NCBI GenBank assembly: GCA_037176705.1
Contig: CM073887.1
Span: 23,811,501 to 23,875,500, forward strand
From: Molossus alvarezi
Taxonomy: Eukaryota; Chordata; Mammalia; Chiroptera; Molossidae
Direction of reading: 5' to 3'
DNA: 64,000 nucleotides
Shown here: piece after piece, positions 49,572 to 61,018 of the stretch
Layout of the letters: each line of letters begins with the position of its first letter
Position numbering within the stretch: position 1 is the stretch's first letter
Program-made: the position numbers and the translations under genes
The notes under the pieces: generated by a model
The model's input: the letters and a program-made list of their open reading frames with translations, nothing else
Database searches by the model: none
Told to the model about the DNA's origin: nothing

Positions 49572-49850
49572 AATGTCTGGGTGAGATGGGTGAAGGGATT
49601 AAGCAAAGGAAAAAAAAAAAGACTCATGGACACAGACAACAGTATGGTGATTGCCAGAAGGAAGGGCATGTAGGGGGAGGAAGAAGATAAAGGGGAATAA
49701 ATGGTGATGAAAGGAGACGACTTGGGGGTTGTAAACACATAATACAATATACATATAATGTTTTGTAGAATTGTATACCTAAAATCTATGTAATTTTATT
49801 AACCAATGTCACCTCAATAAATTCAATTTAAAAATTTTAATCTCCATACT
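49572..49850 (+). repeat. L1 LINE 3' UTR fragment
   Basis: ACTCATGGACACAGACAACA, GTATGGTGATTGCCAGAAGG, GGTTGTAAACACATAATACA, AATTGTATACCTAAAATCTA and a final CACCTCAATAAATTCAATTT match the L1 3' end common in laurasiatherian mammals. 5'-truncated. Confidence 0.85.
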
Positions 49851-50575
49851 AAATGGAAAAGAAATAGCATTTCTCAATTAAAACCAAACAGTATTGAATT
49901 TAAGAAAATTTTCAAAGAAGAAACAAAAATAATAGTGTCATGACTACAAATTCGGTATTTAAAATACACCTAAATTCTCTAAGCATATTTTTCTTTTCTC
50001 TGTGTTTTACCTCTGTAATTCATCCAACTGGTTTTTTCTCTTTATCATAATTTATAGATAATAGAGATTCATTACAGCAACCAAAGCAATGAAATACATA
50101 AAAACTATGTCCCCCAGAAGAGATGTCAAAGATGGGATTTGAGACTTAAGGGCAAGAGTCAAGTAAAAAGTACACTCACAAACAGAAAAGAATCTTGTTA
50201 AGAAGATTCTTTTTTTTCCCCCAAATCTTTATTGTTGGATGTAAAATGTATTACAGATGTTCCACATTTTTCCCCCATTGACCCCCTCCTCCCCACTCCC
50301 GCCCCCCTCCCACCTTTTCCCACACTATTGTCTGTGTCCATTGGTTATGCATATAAGTTCTTTGGTTTATTTCTTCCCACACCCCCAACCCCTTTCCCTT
50401 TGAGGTTTGTCAGTCTAGCAATGAATTTGTGCTTCTTAATCCCTTCACCTTTTTCACCCATTCCCCCAACCCCCATCCCAACTGGCAACCAACAAAATGT
50501 TCTCTGTGTCTATGAGAATGTTTCTGTTCTTCCTGTTCATTTTGTTTGTAGATTCCATTGTTGATAGATATGTAT

Positions 50576-51397
50576 TCATTGCCATTTTGTTTGTTCATAC
50601 ATTTTATCTTTTTCTTCAAAAAGACCCTTCATCATTTCATATAATAACCGTTTGGTAGTGATGAACTCCTTTAACTTTTTCTTGTCTGGGAAAGTTTTTA
50701 TATGTCCATCAATTCTAAATGACAGCTTTGCAGGATAGAGTAATTTTGGTTGTAGGTTCTTGGTTTTCATCACTCTGAATATTTCTTGCCACTCCCTTCT
50801 GGCCTGCAAAGTTTCTTTTGAGAAATCAGCTGACCGCCTAATGGGTACACCCTTGTAGGTAACTAGCTGCCTTTCTCTTGCTGCTTTTAATATTCTCTCT
50901 TTGTCTTGAACCTTTTGCATTTTGATGATGATGTGTCTTGGTGTGTGCCTCTTGGGGTTCATCTTGTTTGGGACTCTCTGTGCTTCTTGGACTTCTATGT
51001 CTGTTTCCTTCACCAAGTTAGGAAAGTTTTCTGCCATTATTGTTTCAAACAGGTTTTTGATTTCTTGTTCTCTCTCTTCTCCTTCGGGCACCCCCAAGAT
51101 GCGAATGTTGGCACGCTTGAAGTTGTCCCAGAGGCTCCTTACACTATCCTCATTTTTTTGGATTCTTTTTTCTTTTTGCTGTTCTGATTGGGGATTTTCT
51201 GCTCCCTTATATTCCAAAGCGATGGTTTGCTCCTTGGATTTACATACTCTATTATTGAAGCTGTGTAAATTATTCTTTATTTCAGTTAATGCCTCCTTTA
51301 ATTCTAACTGTGTATCCATGATTTCTAACTGGTCCTTTTTTATGCTCTTGAGGCTCTCCCTAAGTTCACTGAGGTTCTCACTAAGTTCATTGAGCAT
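50576..51397 (-). CDS. HAL1/L1-type ORF1 protein, N-terminally truncated frame
   Basis: 273 codons from the first in-frame ATG. The N-terminal part (about 1-95) is heptad-rich coiled coil (ELSENLSELRESLKSIKKDQ). Residues about 96-190 are the RRM-like domain, starting with the family signature ANIRILGVPEG and including EVQEAQRVPNK. A C-terminal domain follows (KLLYPAKLSFRIDG and FITTK). The protein is an RNA-binding chaperone of L1 particles. Open frame continues 48 codons upstream of this ATG (to 51541), in L1-ORF1-like text, and stops at TAG 51544-51542 close to where the family usually begins. The native start thus looks lost while the rest is uninterrupted. Confidence 0.85.
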   Translation of the reverse strand: MLNELSENLSELRESLKSIKKDQLEIMDTQLELKEALTEIKNNLHSFNNRVCKSKEQTIALEYKGAENPQSEQQKEKRIQKNEDSVRSLWDNFKRANIRILGVPEGEEREQEIKNLFETIMAENFPNLVKETDIEVQEAQRVPNKMNPKRHTPRHIIIKMQKVQDKERILKAARERQLVTYKGVPIRRSADFSKETLQARREWQEIFRVMKTKNLQPKLLYPAKLSFRIDGHIKTFPDKKKLKEFITTKRLLYEMMKGLFEEKDKMYEQTKWQ

Positions 51398-51544
51398 CCT
51401 TATAAGCAGTATTTTGAACTCAGTATCTGTTAGGTTGCTTATCTCCCTTTCGCTTAGTTCTTTATTGGGGTTTTGTTCTGTTCTTTCATTTGGGACCTGT
51501 TTCTTTGTCTCCTCATTTTGGCTGCCTCCCTGTGTTTGTTTCTA

Positions 51545-52411
51545 TGTATTACTTAATGAGAGGTATGGGGCTCGCTGAGACCCGGTGCTGCTCGTTTGAA
51601 AGAATTTAGGAAAAACCTGAAACAGGATCCAAGACAGGCCAATCCTATGGTTAAGCAAGTGGCAACAGCTTGGGTGGACTTGAAAGTTGTGTGGGGCGGG
51701 GCCTCAGGGAGTCAGCAGGGCGGGGCTACCAGTGTGAGCAGGTTGCTGGAGTCCCAGATATGGCTTCTGTCTGCCGCCCCCGGGAAGGGCTCACCAAAGG
51801 AACAAAGGCCTCTGACAGCACGTTTGTCCCCGAGGAAGCCCCCTCTCCAGCGCTCGCTCCAGTGCCAAACAGCTCAGTTCTTCCCTGTATGTCTCTGGCG
51901 TCCCTCGAGCTGCCTCCCCTCCGAGCTTAGAGGGAGAGAGTCCGATAAGTCCGTGCGCGGGCCCTTTAAGGAGCTGCCTGGGGCTCCTGCCGCCTCAGCC
52001 TCCCTGAGCCTCAGTTCCCGCTGGTTTTTCCAGCCAGAAGTTATGGGGACTTCTCTTCCTGGCACTGGAACCCTGAACGGGGCACCTGGTGTGGGACGGG
52101 GACCCCTCAGTCCTCAGGAAGGACCTTCCCAGCCGCGGGAGCCTCCTGATTTTTATCCGCCACACGTGGGTGTGGGACCAGCCCGTCTCGCTGCCGCTGT
52201 GCCGCTGCTCCCCCTCGCGCCGCCGCTTGTCCTACTGGTCTGGATGTAGCTGCTTTTTTTTTTTCTTGGTTCCGTAGTTGTACGACTTCCATTCAGCTTG
52301 ATTTCAGGTGGTTTTGAATGATGGTTGTTCTGTAGTTTAGTTGTAACTTTGATGTGGTTGTGGGAGGACGCGATACCGCGTTTACCTACTCCGTCATCTT
52401 GACCGGAAGTC
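51545..52411 (-). promoter_or_regulatory. HAL1 5' UTR / internal promoter
   Basis: The most G+C- and CpG-rich block in the window. The 5' end carries CAAGATGACGG, one base off the YY1-type AAGATGGCGG motif used by L1 promoters. The opposite strand is open for over 200 codons (51596-52249). Confidence 0.6.
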
Positions 52412-53427
52412 AAGAAGATTCTTAAAACTGTAATCGCCAGTGGAAAGGTTTAAAAATTAATATTACCATCAAATTAAATTTGGTAAAATAGTTGTTATAT
52501 TTATATTTATTAATTACATATTGGAGTTTTAGAAGGTAGTGTGCGGGAGGGGTATATGAACAAGATCTAAATTATACTCCCAACTCTGTCATTCAATTTC
52601 TGCAATCTTAAGCTAATAATATTTCTAAGTTAAAACTTCAGAAACTACAAGGTTTTGTGAGGTTCCTGTACTTGCCATTAAGATTAATCCTCCAAATATC
52701 AAGGAAAGGTAAGTTGCCTACAACATGGAAACTCTGCAAACAACCCTCCACAGTACCACCTAGCCTTCAGCAAACCATTAAGAAACAGATAGGATATAAA
52801 CAGAAAATTTAAATAAATTTGCCCAATATAAACACATAGATATTTGGAATATATTTAAATATTCACCTAGGGAGGTTCTATACTTATTTCTAAAAATTGT
52901 GCCAATATTTAAAAAAGTTAGTACTCTTTATTTTCATTTCTGTATAACTTCCCAACACTGTCTAATCCTGCTTATCCTTTAGGTCTCAATCTAGCTTTCA
53001 TCACCTCCCTGAAGATATCACTGATTTAATTATTTGGATGTGGTTACACATGCAATGAGAACTACAAAACTGAGAACAGTGAAAATGCTGAAAGACAGAA
53101 TCTTGACAGAAACTCACCTTAGTAAGGAGGAACTTGGTAAGGAAGGACCCAGAATGGAAACTGAGTGAGGATGGAGGCACCATGTCAAATAACAACAGAA
53201 AATCTAATAGGGGCCCATTTAAAGTCTTGTACTTAGGTTCAAAACCTGTAAACATCCACACTAAGTAGAACAGGATTAAACCAGACCACGTTTATAAAAA
53301 CGCTTAAAGATTTTGTTTTCTGAAAGTTCAATTCAATTTTTCAAGCATTTCCCGTATGCAAGATACAAGGCTTTGTAAGAAATAGTAGCATCTTGGAGGA
53401 TCAAATCTGTCAACAATCTAAATTTGG

Positions 53428-53488
53428 AAGGAAACGAAGGGAGGGAGGAAGGGAGGGAGGGAGGGAGGGAGGGAGGGAGGAAGGAAGC
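53428..53488. repeat. GGGA/GGAA microsatellite
   Basis: About 13 GGGA/GGAA units; the G-runs lie on the plus strand. Confidence 0.95.
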
Positions 53489-53639
53489 TTACTATAACTA
53501 TCACAATTCTGCCTAATATTACCTGCCCAATCTGTAACACCAGGATTATGATTCAATAAAAAACAAACAAAAAAACAACTAGCCCACAATGATTTCCACA
53601 GGTTACCCTACGGGAAAAAATGTGAATAAAAAGAAAAAA

Positions 53640-54480
53640 AGAAAACAGGAACAAAATAAACAGCCTAAGAATAAACCTACATGAATAGAATAATTTTTGA
53701 CAAAGGAACAAAGGAGCAAGTGTAAAGAGAGTCTATTCAACAAATAATGCTGGAATAACTGGACATGCACAATTCAAAAATTAATTCAAAATGGATCATA
53801 CACCTAAATATAAAACACAAAACTATTAAACTCTTAGAAGATAACCTACAATACCTTAGTGATGACTTTTTAGATGTAACACCAAAAGTACAATCTATGA
53901 AAAAAATAACTGACAACCTGAACATTAAAATAAAAAATTTCTGCTCTATGAAAGACAATGTCAAGAGAATAAGAAGAGAAGCCACTGACTGGGAGAAAGA
54001 CAATATGATGGAGGCCTGTTATCCAAAATAGACAAAGAATTCAATTAAACTCAACCCAATTAAAACGCAAAAATGAGAAAACAACCCAATTAAAAATCAG
54101 GCAAAAATCTGAACAGACCACCCCTCACCAAAGAAGACAATACAGGTGAAGATAAAAGCAACTGAACATCATATGTCATTACGGAATTTCATAAGAAAAT
54201 GAGATGCTACTACATACCTATCGGAATGGCCAAAAGCCAAAAACACTGACATCATCAAATGCTGCCAACAGGAACTCTCATTCATTGCTCGTGGGAATAC
54301 AGAATGGTATAGGCACTCTAGAATACTGTTCGGTAATTTCTTACGAAATTAAGCATACTCTTTAACTTTCAATCCAACAATGGCACTTGTTGGTATTTAC
54401 CAAAAAGAGTTGAAAACTTATGTCCACACAAAAACTTGCACATGGATGTTACAAGAAGCAGGAATGCAAAATAGTATACA
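53640..54480 (+). repeat. Old L1 LINE ORF2 3' fragment
   Basis: The frame at 53765-54031 resembles the end of L1 ORF2 (TINSKWIIHLNIKHKTIKLL-like text). It is followed by AACCCAATTAAAAATCAGGC, ATGAGATGCTACTACATACC and GTTGAAAACTTATGTCCACA in L1 order. Broken by stops and indels. Confidence 0.8.
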
Positions 54481-54849
54481 CACTGACCCTAGCTAGCCAT
54501 GTAAAATATCTATCCATGTGTTCACAAACTGGCTAGTAATGTGTAAAAATGGATTCAATAATTATTTATTGACAAACTATTAGGCATTGGGATGTCTTAT
54601 ACATGATAAATATTATTAAATATTATTAGGCAAGATAAATCAAAGGGCTTGAATAGGAGAGAGGCAGAAAAAGAAGTTTAATACAATGTGACATGAATCA
54701 TACATAGTAAATATGCCATGGAAATAGGTATTAAGTTGGGGCAACTTTGGGGACGGCATGAAAACAGAGGTTAAAGTGGTGTCTTTATGGGTTATTCTAC
54801 AGTCCACCTCCTCTCAAAATTACTAACAAATTTTAACAAAAGTTCAACC

Positions 54850-55045
54850 AGGACTCAGAATGAAATCTGGGTTCAAATTCTAGCTACACATTGATGAATT
54901 ACTTAATCTCGCTCACTTGCTTCTCATCTCTGATGTGGGGATAAAAATTAGAACCTACATAAACAGGACTTTTAAGATTAAATGAGATTATATGTGTGAA
55001 GTATTTAACACAGTGTCCCGGCACATAGTAAATAGTGTTCAATAA
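54850..55045 (+). repeat. MIR SINE
   Basis: Forward order: ATCTGGGTTCAAATTCTAGC, GATGAATTACTTAATCTCGC, GATTAAATGAGATTATATGT and GGCACATAGTAAATAGTGTT. Confidence 0.8.
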
Positions 55046-55139
55046 ATGGCTTATTATCATATTACTAATACCATCATTATTAATGCTGTTTTCATTGCAC
55101 TGATGAGGTTCAGAAGAAGAACAGGTTATAGCCTGGCCC

Positions 55140-55345
55140 TACTGCACCTCAGCAGCACCATGTTAAATACAGGACACAACATTCAAGAGCAATTTGTCCA
55201 GAAGAACAACCAGGGCGGTGCTCCTGAAAAACACATTGATGGCATTCAGTCTGGAGAAAGATTATGGAGGAACATGATGGCAGTCTTCTCCGATAAGAGC
55301 TGCCATCTTTAGATGGAAGATCAAGGACCAAAGAAGAGTAATAAA
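55140..55345 (+). repeat. CR1/L3-type LINE fragment
   Basis: CAGAAGAACAACCAGGGCGG, TCTGGAGAAAGATTATGGAG, GAACATGATGGCAGTCTTCT and GAGCTGCCATC follow the order of the mammalian L3 consensus. Very old and short. Confidence 0.5.
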
Positions 55346-55367
55346 TGTGAACATAAAGAACTGTGTA

Positions 55368-55613
55368 GCCCTGGCTGGTTTGGCTCAGCAGTTACAGCAT
55401 CGGCCCTTGGACCAAAGAGTCGTGGGTTTGATTTGGTCAAGGGCATGTACCTCGGTTGTGGTTCAATCCCCAGGCCTGGTTGGGGTCATGTGGGGGGCAA
55501 CCAATTGATGTGTCTCTCTCACATCGATGTTTCTTTCTCTCTCTCTCTCCCTCCTTCCCTCCCCCTCTATCTGAAAATCAATGGAAAAATATCCTCAGGT
55601 GAGGATTAAAAAA
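55368..55613 (+). mobile_element. Ves SINE, full-length class
   Basis: GCCCTGGCTGGTTTGGCTCA head to ATCCTCAGGTGAGGATTAAA tail. Perfect 13-bp duplication AAAGAACTGTGTA at 55355-55367 and 55614-55626. Confidence 0.96.
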
Positions 55614-55639
55614 AAAGAACTGTGTAAATATATAATGTT

Positions 55640-58250
55640 ATTTCATACTGTAATATTCTCTAGAAATGACTTCATTTTCATGCCCAAGTCTATTGATAAA
55701 ACTGCTGGGCACAGGTTCAGACTTGGTGATCTCAAAATTCCCCTGTAAATCAGATTCTATCTCAGGAGACTTAAAATTAGGATGGAAAACCTAAGCAGTT
55801 TAAATATATTCATTATTGTGAAGAAATGGGGAGTTGAGAAGAGGGGAGGAGAGGGAAAGTACTGGTGAATTCCTGGTAAAGCACTTCAGAATTATATTTT
55901 AAAAGACAGACTTTGAAATTGCTCACAGTAGGATTTTAAAATGAAAGACATTCATGTTTCATGGAAAGCCAAAAGTGCTATCAAGGCTCCTGTGACTAAC
56001 TCTTGAAAGAAACCTCATTTTAAAATAAATGTCTTAAAAACAAGGAAGGATACCACCATGCTAAACTATTACTATAGCATGTGGTAAAATGACCTTATAT
56101 AAGAAAAAAACAGAACTAATTCGATTATACTCAGAGAAAATTACTAGCACTTGGTTTAATTATTTCTGATCTTTTCCCATGCGTGTATACATAGATTAAT
56201 GCATATCCGCTTCATAACTAAGATCATATTGTATACATAGTTTTGAGTTCTACATTTTTAGTAAACATTATTTATAAACATTTCCCTGCTATTAAATTTT
56301 CTCTAAAAATACGTTTTTTAACGGCTGTATGAGTTACCTTCAGTTGATTTCTGCACCTTAACAACATAGTTCTTAAACTGGGATTTTAACTTCTCCACAG
56401 GGAGTCTTACTCTAGAACTACTAATTATATTGTAATATTCCTCAATGTAACCATCTTAATATTGAATACATGAATTTTAAAAATAAACATAAATGGCATA
56501 CCTATTTACAATTTATAGTCTAGCCTGGGTACACCTTAAGAGCTAAAATGAGAATCATTTAGATTACAATTTGTGAATCTTCAACTCTCAACCAGAATCA
56601 GCACTAGAGAAAAATATATCAAATTTCTCCTGTTCAAAAAAAATAAAAGAATTAAATGTCAACTCAAAACAAAACTTACAAAAAAGTCACAACGTGATAA
56701 ATACCAAATGAACTGCGCAATGTAGAAAACCAACAATGGGTTCAAAGATTTAAAGTTTCTAATTCTAACAAGGTATAAAATAGAGACGGAACTTGGCCTG
56801 GATTTTTAAGGATCTGGCTAATTGGAAAGGAGCAAAGTCATAAAAGCCAAGTAGAGGCATGGAGATGAAATCAGGTTGAAAGAAACTGTAAGATTATGAA
56901 AGACTTCAAATATCCACTTATGGATTTGGCTTCATCAGTGGGAAATGGGGTACCAGATATATAGATTGAGGTTACAGAGATAAAATCCATTTAAAAAAAT
57001 TCACCCAGTCTTCATACTGCCAACTCATTGTCAAGGACATGCCATTATAGCCTAGTGCAAACAGAAACCTAAGCAAAGATACTCTTAGCATTTTTCAACA
57101 TTGACTCACCAATTTTTACTTTACAAGCACCTGGGGGTAAGATAAAGGAAGTCCAAATGTTCAACTCTGTTTAATTTTCAGCAGACTCTTAGGATTAGGT
57201 AATAAGAAAAAGTCAACCTATTTTCCACCAAATGACCAGAAGACCAGGATATTAACAAAGATTGTAAATCTGGGGAGGAAAATAAAATATCAGTATGAAG
57301 AAAACAGTAGTTTTAAGTCGACCACTCAGCTGACGATGCCCAATATTCGGAAGTGCAGGACTAAGGCCTAGGTACATGATGGGAGCTTGAGACATCATTC
57401 TGAAGTTGTCTACCCAAGTTAGAAACAGAATCCACTATGACATATTCCTTTATCTTCTTCACACTATCTTCCCTAATACCAACAAAAACAACATTGACAC
57501 AGATTAGGTCGCTGTAACTACACACAAATAAAACAATTTGCCTCAGGAACATGTTGGGGATAACTATTTGCGGTATTTGTGGATACTCAGAGATGTTTAT
57601 CTTCTCTGTGTACAAACCAGTGAAACACTTAAAAAATTTTTTTAGTTCTCCATTCTGTGGGGAGACTATTTTTTTTTTTTTGTCTAGAATAAAAACCTGT
57701 AATCAAAGTAATCTTTAACTGCTTACAGTGAAACAGATTTAAACATGACCAACATTTACAGCTGTTATGGTTTAAAATAATGTTAACAAATATTTTTAAA
57801 ACTGAACTGATAAGAAATATAAATTGACCATAAAATAAAATTCACATTGGCACCCAACTGTAAGATTCGAACATTTAGATATACAGATGTTTTAGAAGAA
57901 GAATGTTTAGAGAAACTGACTTAAATTCTAATGAAAGGAAATGGTACATACTTGTCAACTAGAAGATCTGTGAATAGCAATCCCTTGAAAGTTTGTCATA
58001 TTTTTATTTTTATTAGCTATGGGCCCAGCTTATTATAGTTTTCCCAATCCTCCTGTGTATCCTTTTAAAAATATGTATCTATTCCTCTATCTATATATCT
58101 TTTTCCACTAGAGGGTGATAAAATGACTCACTTCTAAAGGTCATAAAAAACACACAGATAAACTGGTATCTGCTGAGGGGAATAAGATTAGGGGTGAGGA
58201 ATGACAGACAGACACAATGAGGGTACAGGCCTATATCTGTAAACTACCTG
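55640..58250. other. Mostly unassigned intronic stretch
   Basis: Text at 56150-56340 (TTTCCCTGCTATTAAATTTT, AACGGCTGTATGAG) resembles an old interspersed repeat of uncertain family. Nothing else recognised. Confidence 0.4.
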
Positions 58251-58254
58251 AGTG

Positions 58255-58440
58255 TCCCAGGTACTATACTACTTGCTTTATATATGCTACTTCATTTAAT
58301 TCTTACAAAAATCCTGAGAAGTTGGTACTGTGGTCTTATTTTATAGCTAAAGAAACAGCTCAGTGAGATTACATACTTACAGTCATATAATAAATGGCAA
58401 AATCAGACTGCAAGCTCAAATCTGAAAAGCTCTCGTCATT
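58255..58440 (-). repeat. MIR SINE
   Basis: Reversed order: CATTTAATTCTTACAAAAAT, TGAGAAGTTGGTACTGTG, AAAGAAACAGCTCAGTGAGA. Confidence 0.65.
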
Positions 58441-59192
58441 CTACTATGTTAAGGGAAAAACCTATCTTCTCTAGCGTGCCTCCTTTTCCTCCACTTCTAC
58501 TGCCCTCTCCACATATTTAAAATTAGGTTAAACTAAGCTGAGTGATTGTTTCCAGTTCTTCCTCCTTCACACAAAGGCAGGAGGCATGGTTATTAGTTGG
58601 GCTGTGCTTACTGGTGAATGTTATTCAGGATGACTAACATTACACAACACTTTTTGTTCTCTGGACGTGTCACCTAACAGAATTTGAACTTGAGTTCTTT
58701 GTCTCACAAGAACAAGACAAGACCAAGGATGTCCTGGAGCTGCCATACTCTCTAGGTTTCTACCCATAACAGAGTAGACTTTAGTGCCCTATTACATTTC
58801 AGATATTAGCCACATTGTCCTACAAAGTTTCCCAATTGCTGTGGTTCCGGGGAGAGTGGTTGGAAGTTGGTGGACAAGAAGCATTAAACATTTATTTATT
58901 TGCGGCAAAAAGGATTTTAAAAATGAATTAGTTTTAGGATGGGAAAAAGACTCATCTGAGATCAGGACTGAAGTTGTGTGAGAACAGATGAAAGGCACTA
59001 AGGCAGACAGGGAAGCAGCAGAAATTGGTGCTCAAACATGGTTCTCTTCATGAAAAGATCAGGAGGATACGAGATCTGGTGTAATGGTAATCTCTTTTGC
59101 TTTTCATTTCAGTAGAAAATGAGTGTAACTCTGCATTAAACATGTCAAAGAAGTCTTTAGTATGGGCTGGGCATCTCTTCAGAAAACAAGTT

Positions 59193-59237
59193 TCATTCAT
59201 TCATTCATTCATTCATTCATTCATTCATTCATTCATT
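59193..59237. repeat. CATT microsatellite
   Basis: About 11 uninterrupted CATT units. Confidence 0.97.
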
Positions 59238-59689
59238 CTTTAATGTGATAAGCCTCTTGACAGAGGGAGTTAAAACTGAAGCGATTGGCTTTCCTATCTG
59301 GGAAAGCAAACTGACTTCAGAATTTATAGGCAGACTAATCAAACTGACAGAAATGGCCAGCATACAACCCCTGGATAAGAAGCACATTTGATTATCTCTA
59401 GAGAGAGTGGTATGTTATCCAGTCTCAAATGTCATTGTCATATCTTCCTGTTACAACTTGAGCCTTGAGCACTCCTATCGTCAACACTGTTAAATACACA
59501 AAGAAAAGACTGAACAGAGCTCTGTGTTTTCTAAAGGGTAGCTCTGGTGATTGCAGATGTGACATGGCATTAGAAAGCCACCACACTCCAGAGTCTAGAA
59601 CCTACACAGACTTGTAGTTCTGCTGAAAATCTTAGTCATGTTTGCCAAATCCTACCTAAGGGGCAGCATAGCACATGGAAAGAAAGGAT

Positions 59690-59835
59690 GTTCTGTCTTG
59701 TTTTGAAATTAGGCAGATCTAGATTAAACTTCCCGTCACAGAGTGATTTTTGGGTAAATCATCTGGTCTCTCTAACTTCTGCTTACTTATCCATCATAGG
59801 AACTTGCAAACAGTATGGTCTTAATAAATACCAAT
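59690..59835 (+). repeat. Possible degraded MIR
   Basis: TTGGGTAAATCATCTGGTCT then a TTACTTATCCATCATAGGAA part and a TCTTAATAAATACCA end resemble a decayed forward MIR. Confidence 0.35.
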
Positions 59836-60725
59836 TCTTGCCTGATAATATGCTTGACTGGAATTTCTATATTATCACCACAGGCTCCCATAAAAACAAA
59901 CCTTTGGTGACTAAGGGAAGAAAAGATTGTCCTAAGACTTTTGATAGTTTTCAAAGAAAAACTAATGCAAAGAAGGGCCAAAGATGATTTTTTCATTAAT
60001 ATCGTATCTACATATACAACATGTTCAGGAATGATGAATAATTCAGTCTAGCTGTCCAACTGGGTATGTTAAGAAACTGTCAAAAAACAAAATCTGAAGG
60101 ATATGCTGGGTAAAACAACAGAAGGCTAAGCCTTCTATTAAAAATGGGATTTTAAAATGATTATTACACCTCTACTCTTCTCAAAGACTTCTTAAAGACT
60201 TGAAACTGTGGCCTAGGGTAATGTTTATAGAAGTGTCTTATGTATATAATCAAGAATTTAAGGCTGCTCCAAAATAAAGTATATGAAATAGAGAGAGCTT
60301 CCCCCCATTTACAGTACTAAATACATTTATACACATGTGTGACTAACATTTGCTTTTTAAGTGATATTATTTAAAAAATAAAGTACTCTTGGAATGATCC
60401 TAAAGAAGAGTTTCAGCAATGGACAAAAACAGGCCAATTTCAGACTGAAATCCTATTTCCATAGAAGGGCTTCGCCACCTTGGCAATTAAATCATTTTAT
60501 ATTCTTTTTGCCATATTTATGGAGACAAATGACCTCAAAATGAAGAATATATCAAAAGCACATATACACACATATATGTATGTGTGTATATGTACACAAC
60601 ATATAAATGCATACACACACCTATCTCTGTTATCAGTACTCAGTATATGCCTGTGGGCTTATATGTACAAAATAGTAATCTGTATTCAGAACCCAAGAGT
60701 CACCAAATTCAGAACAGTTTGTTTT

Positions 60726-61018
60726 GTTTTGTTTTTTAATCCCCTCCTGAGGAGGTTATTTTTTCATTTTTTGTTCAGATAGAGTGGGAGGGAGGGAGGG
60801 AGGGAGGGAGGGAGGGAGGGAGGGAGGGAGGGAGGGAGGGAGGGAGGGAGAGAAACATCGATGTGAAAGGGACACATCGAGCGGCTGCCACCCGCACAAC
60901 CAACCAGGGCCGGGGACAAACTGCAACCGAGGTACATGCCCTTAGCGGGAACCGAACCCTGGTCTCTCTGGACTGCATGCCGACGCTCTAACCACTGAGC
61001 CAAACCGGCCAGGGCCAA
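60726..61018 (-). mobile_element. Ves SINE with expanded GGGA tract
   Basis: Reverse copy ending CAAACCGGCCAGGGCC. Perfect duplication AACAGTTTGTTTT at 60713-60725 and 61019-61031. The normal GGGAGGGAGG tract has expanded to about 16 units at 60786-60850. Confidence 0.96.

Larger units (their letters stand above)
50212..52411 (-). mobile_element. Full-length HAL1 (half-L1) retrotransposon
   Basis: 2.2 kb, flanked by a perfect 12-bp duplication AAGAAGATTCTT (50200-50211 and 52412-52423). Read on the minus strand it has an L1-like 5' start (GGTCAAGATGACGGAGTAG), a G+C-rich 5' UTR of about 0.8 kb, an ORF1, and then at once a 3' UTR with G-rich tracts, AATAAA at 50227-50232 and an A-tail. There is no ORF2 (endonuclease/reverse transcriptase), which is the defining layout of HAL1 elements. 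They depend on L1 ORF2 protein in trans. An L1 copy with a precise ORF2 deletion is the alternative; the ORF1-3' UTR text (GGTTGCCAGTTGGGATGGGG) favours HAL1. Confidence 0.85.

Noticed and set aside
50922..51578. 218-codon open frame on the plus strand
   Set aside because: It is the antisense shadow of HAL1 ORF1, whose match to the L1 ORF1 family is clear.
58061..58110. Helitron (Helibat) start
   Set aside because: TCTATATATC text resembles the 5' end only loosely; no CTAG-ended hairpin nearby.
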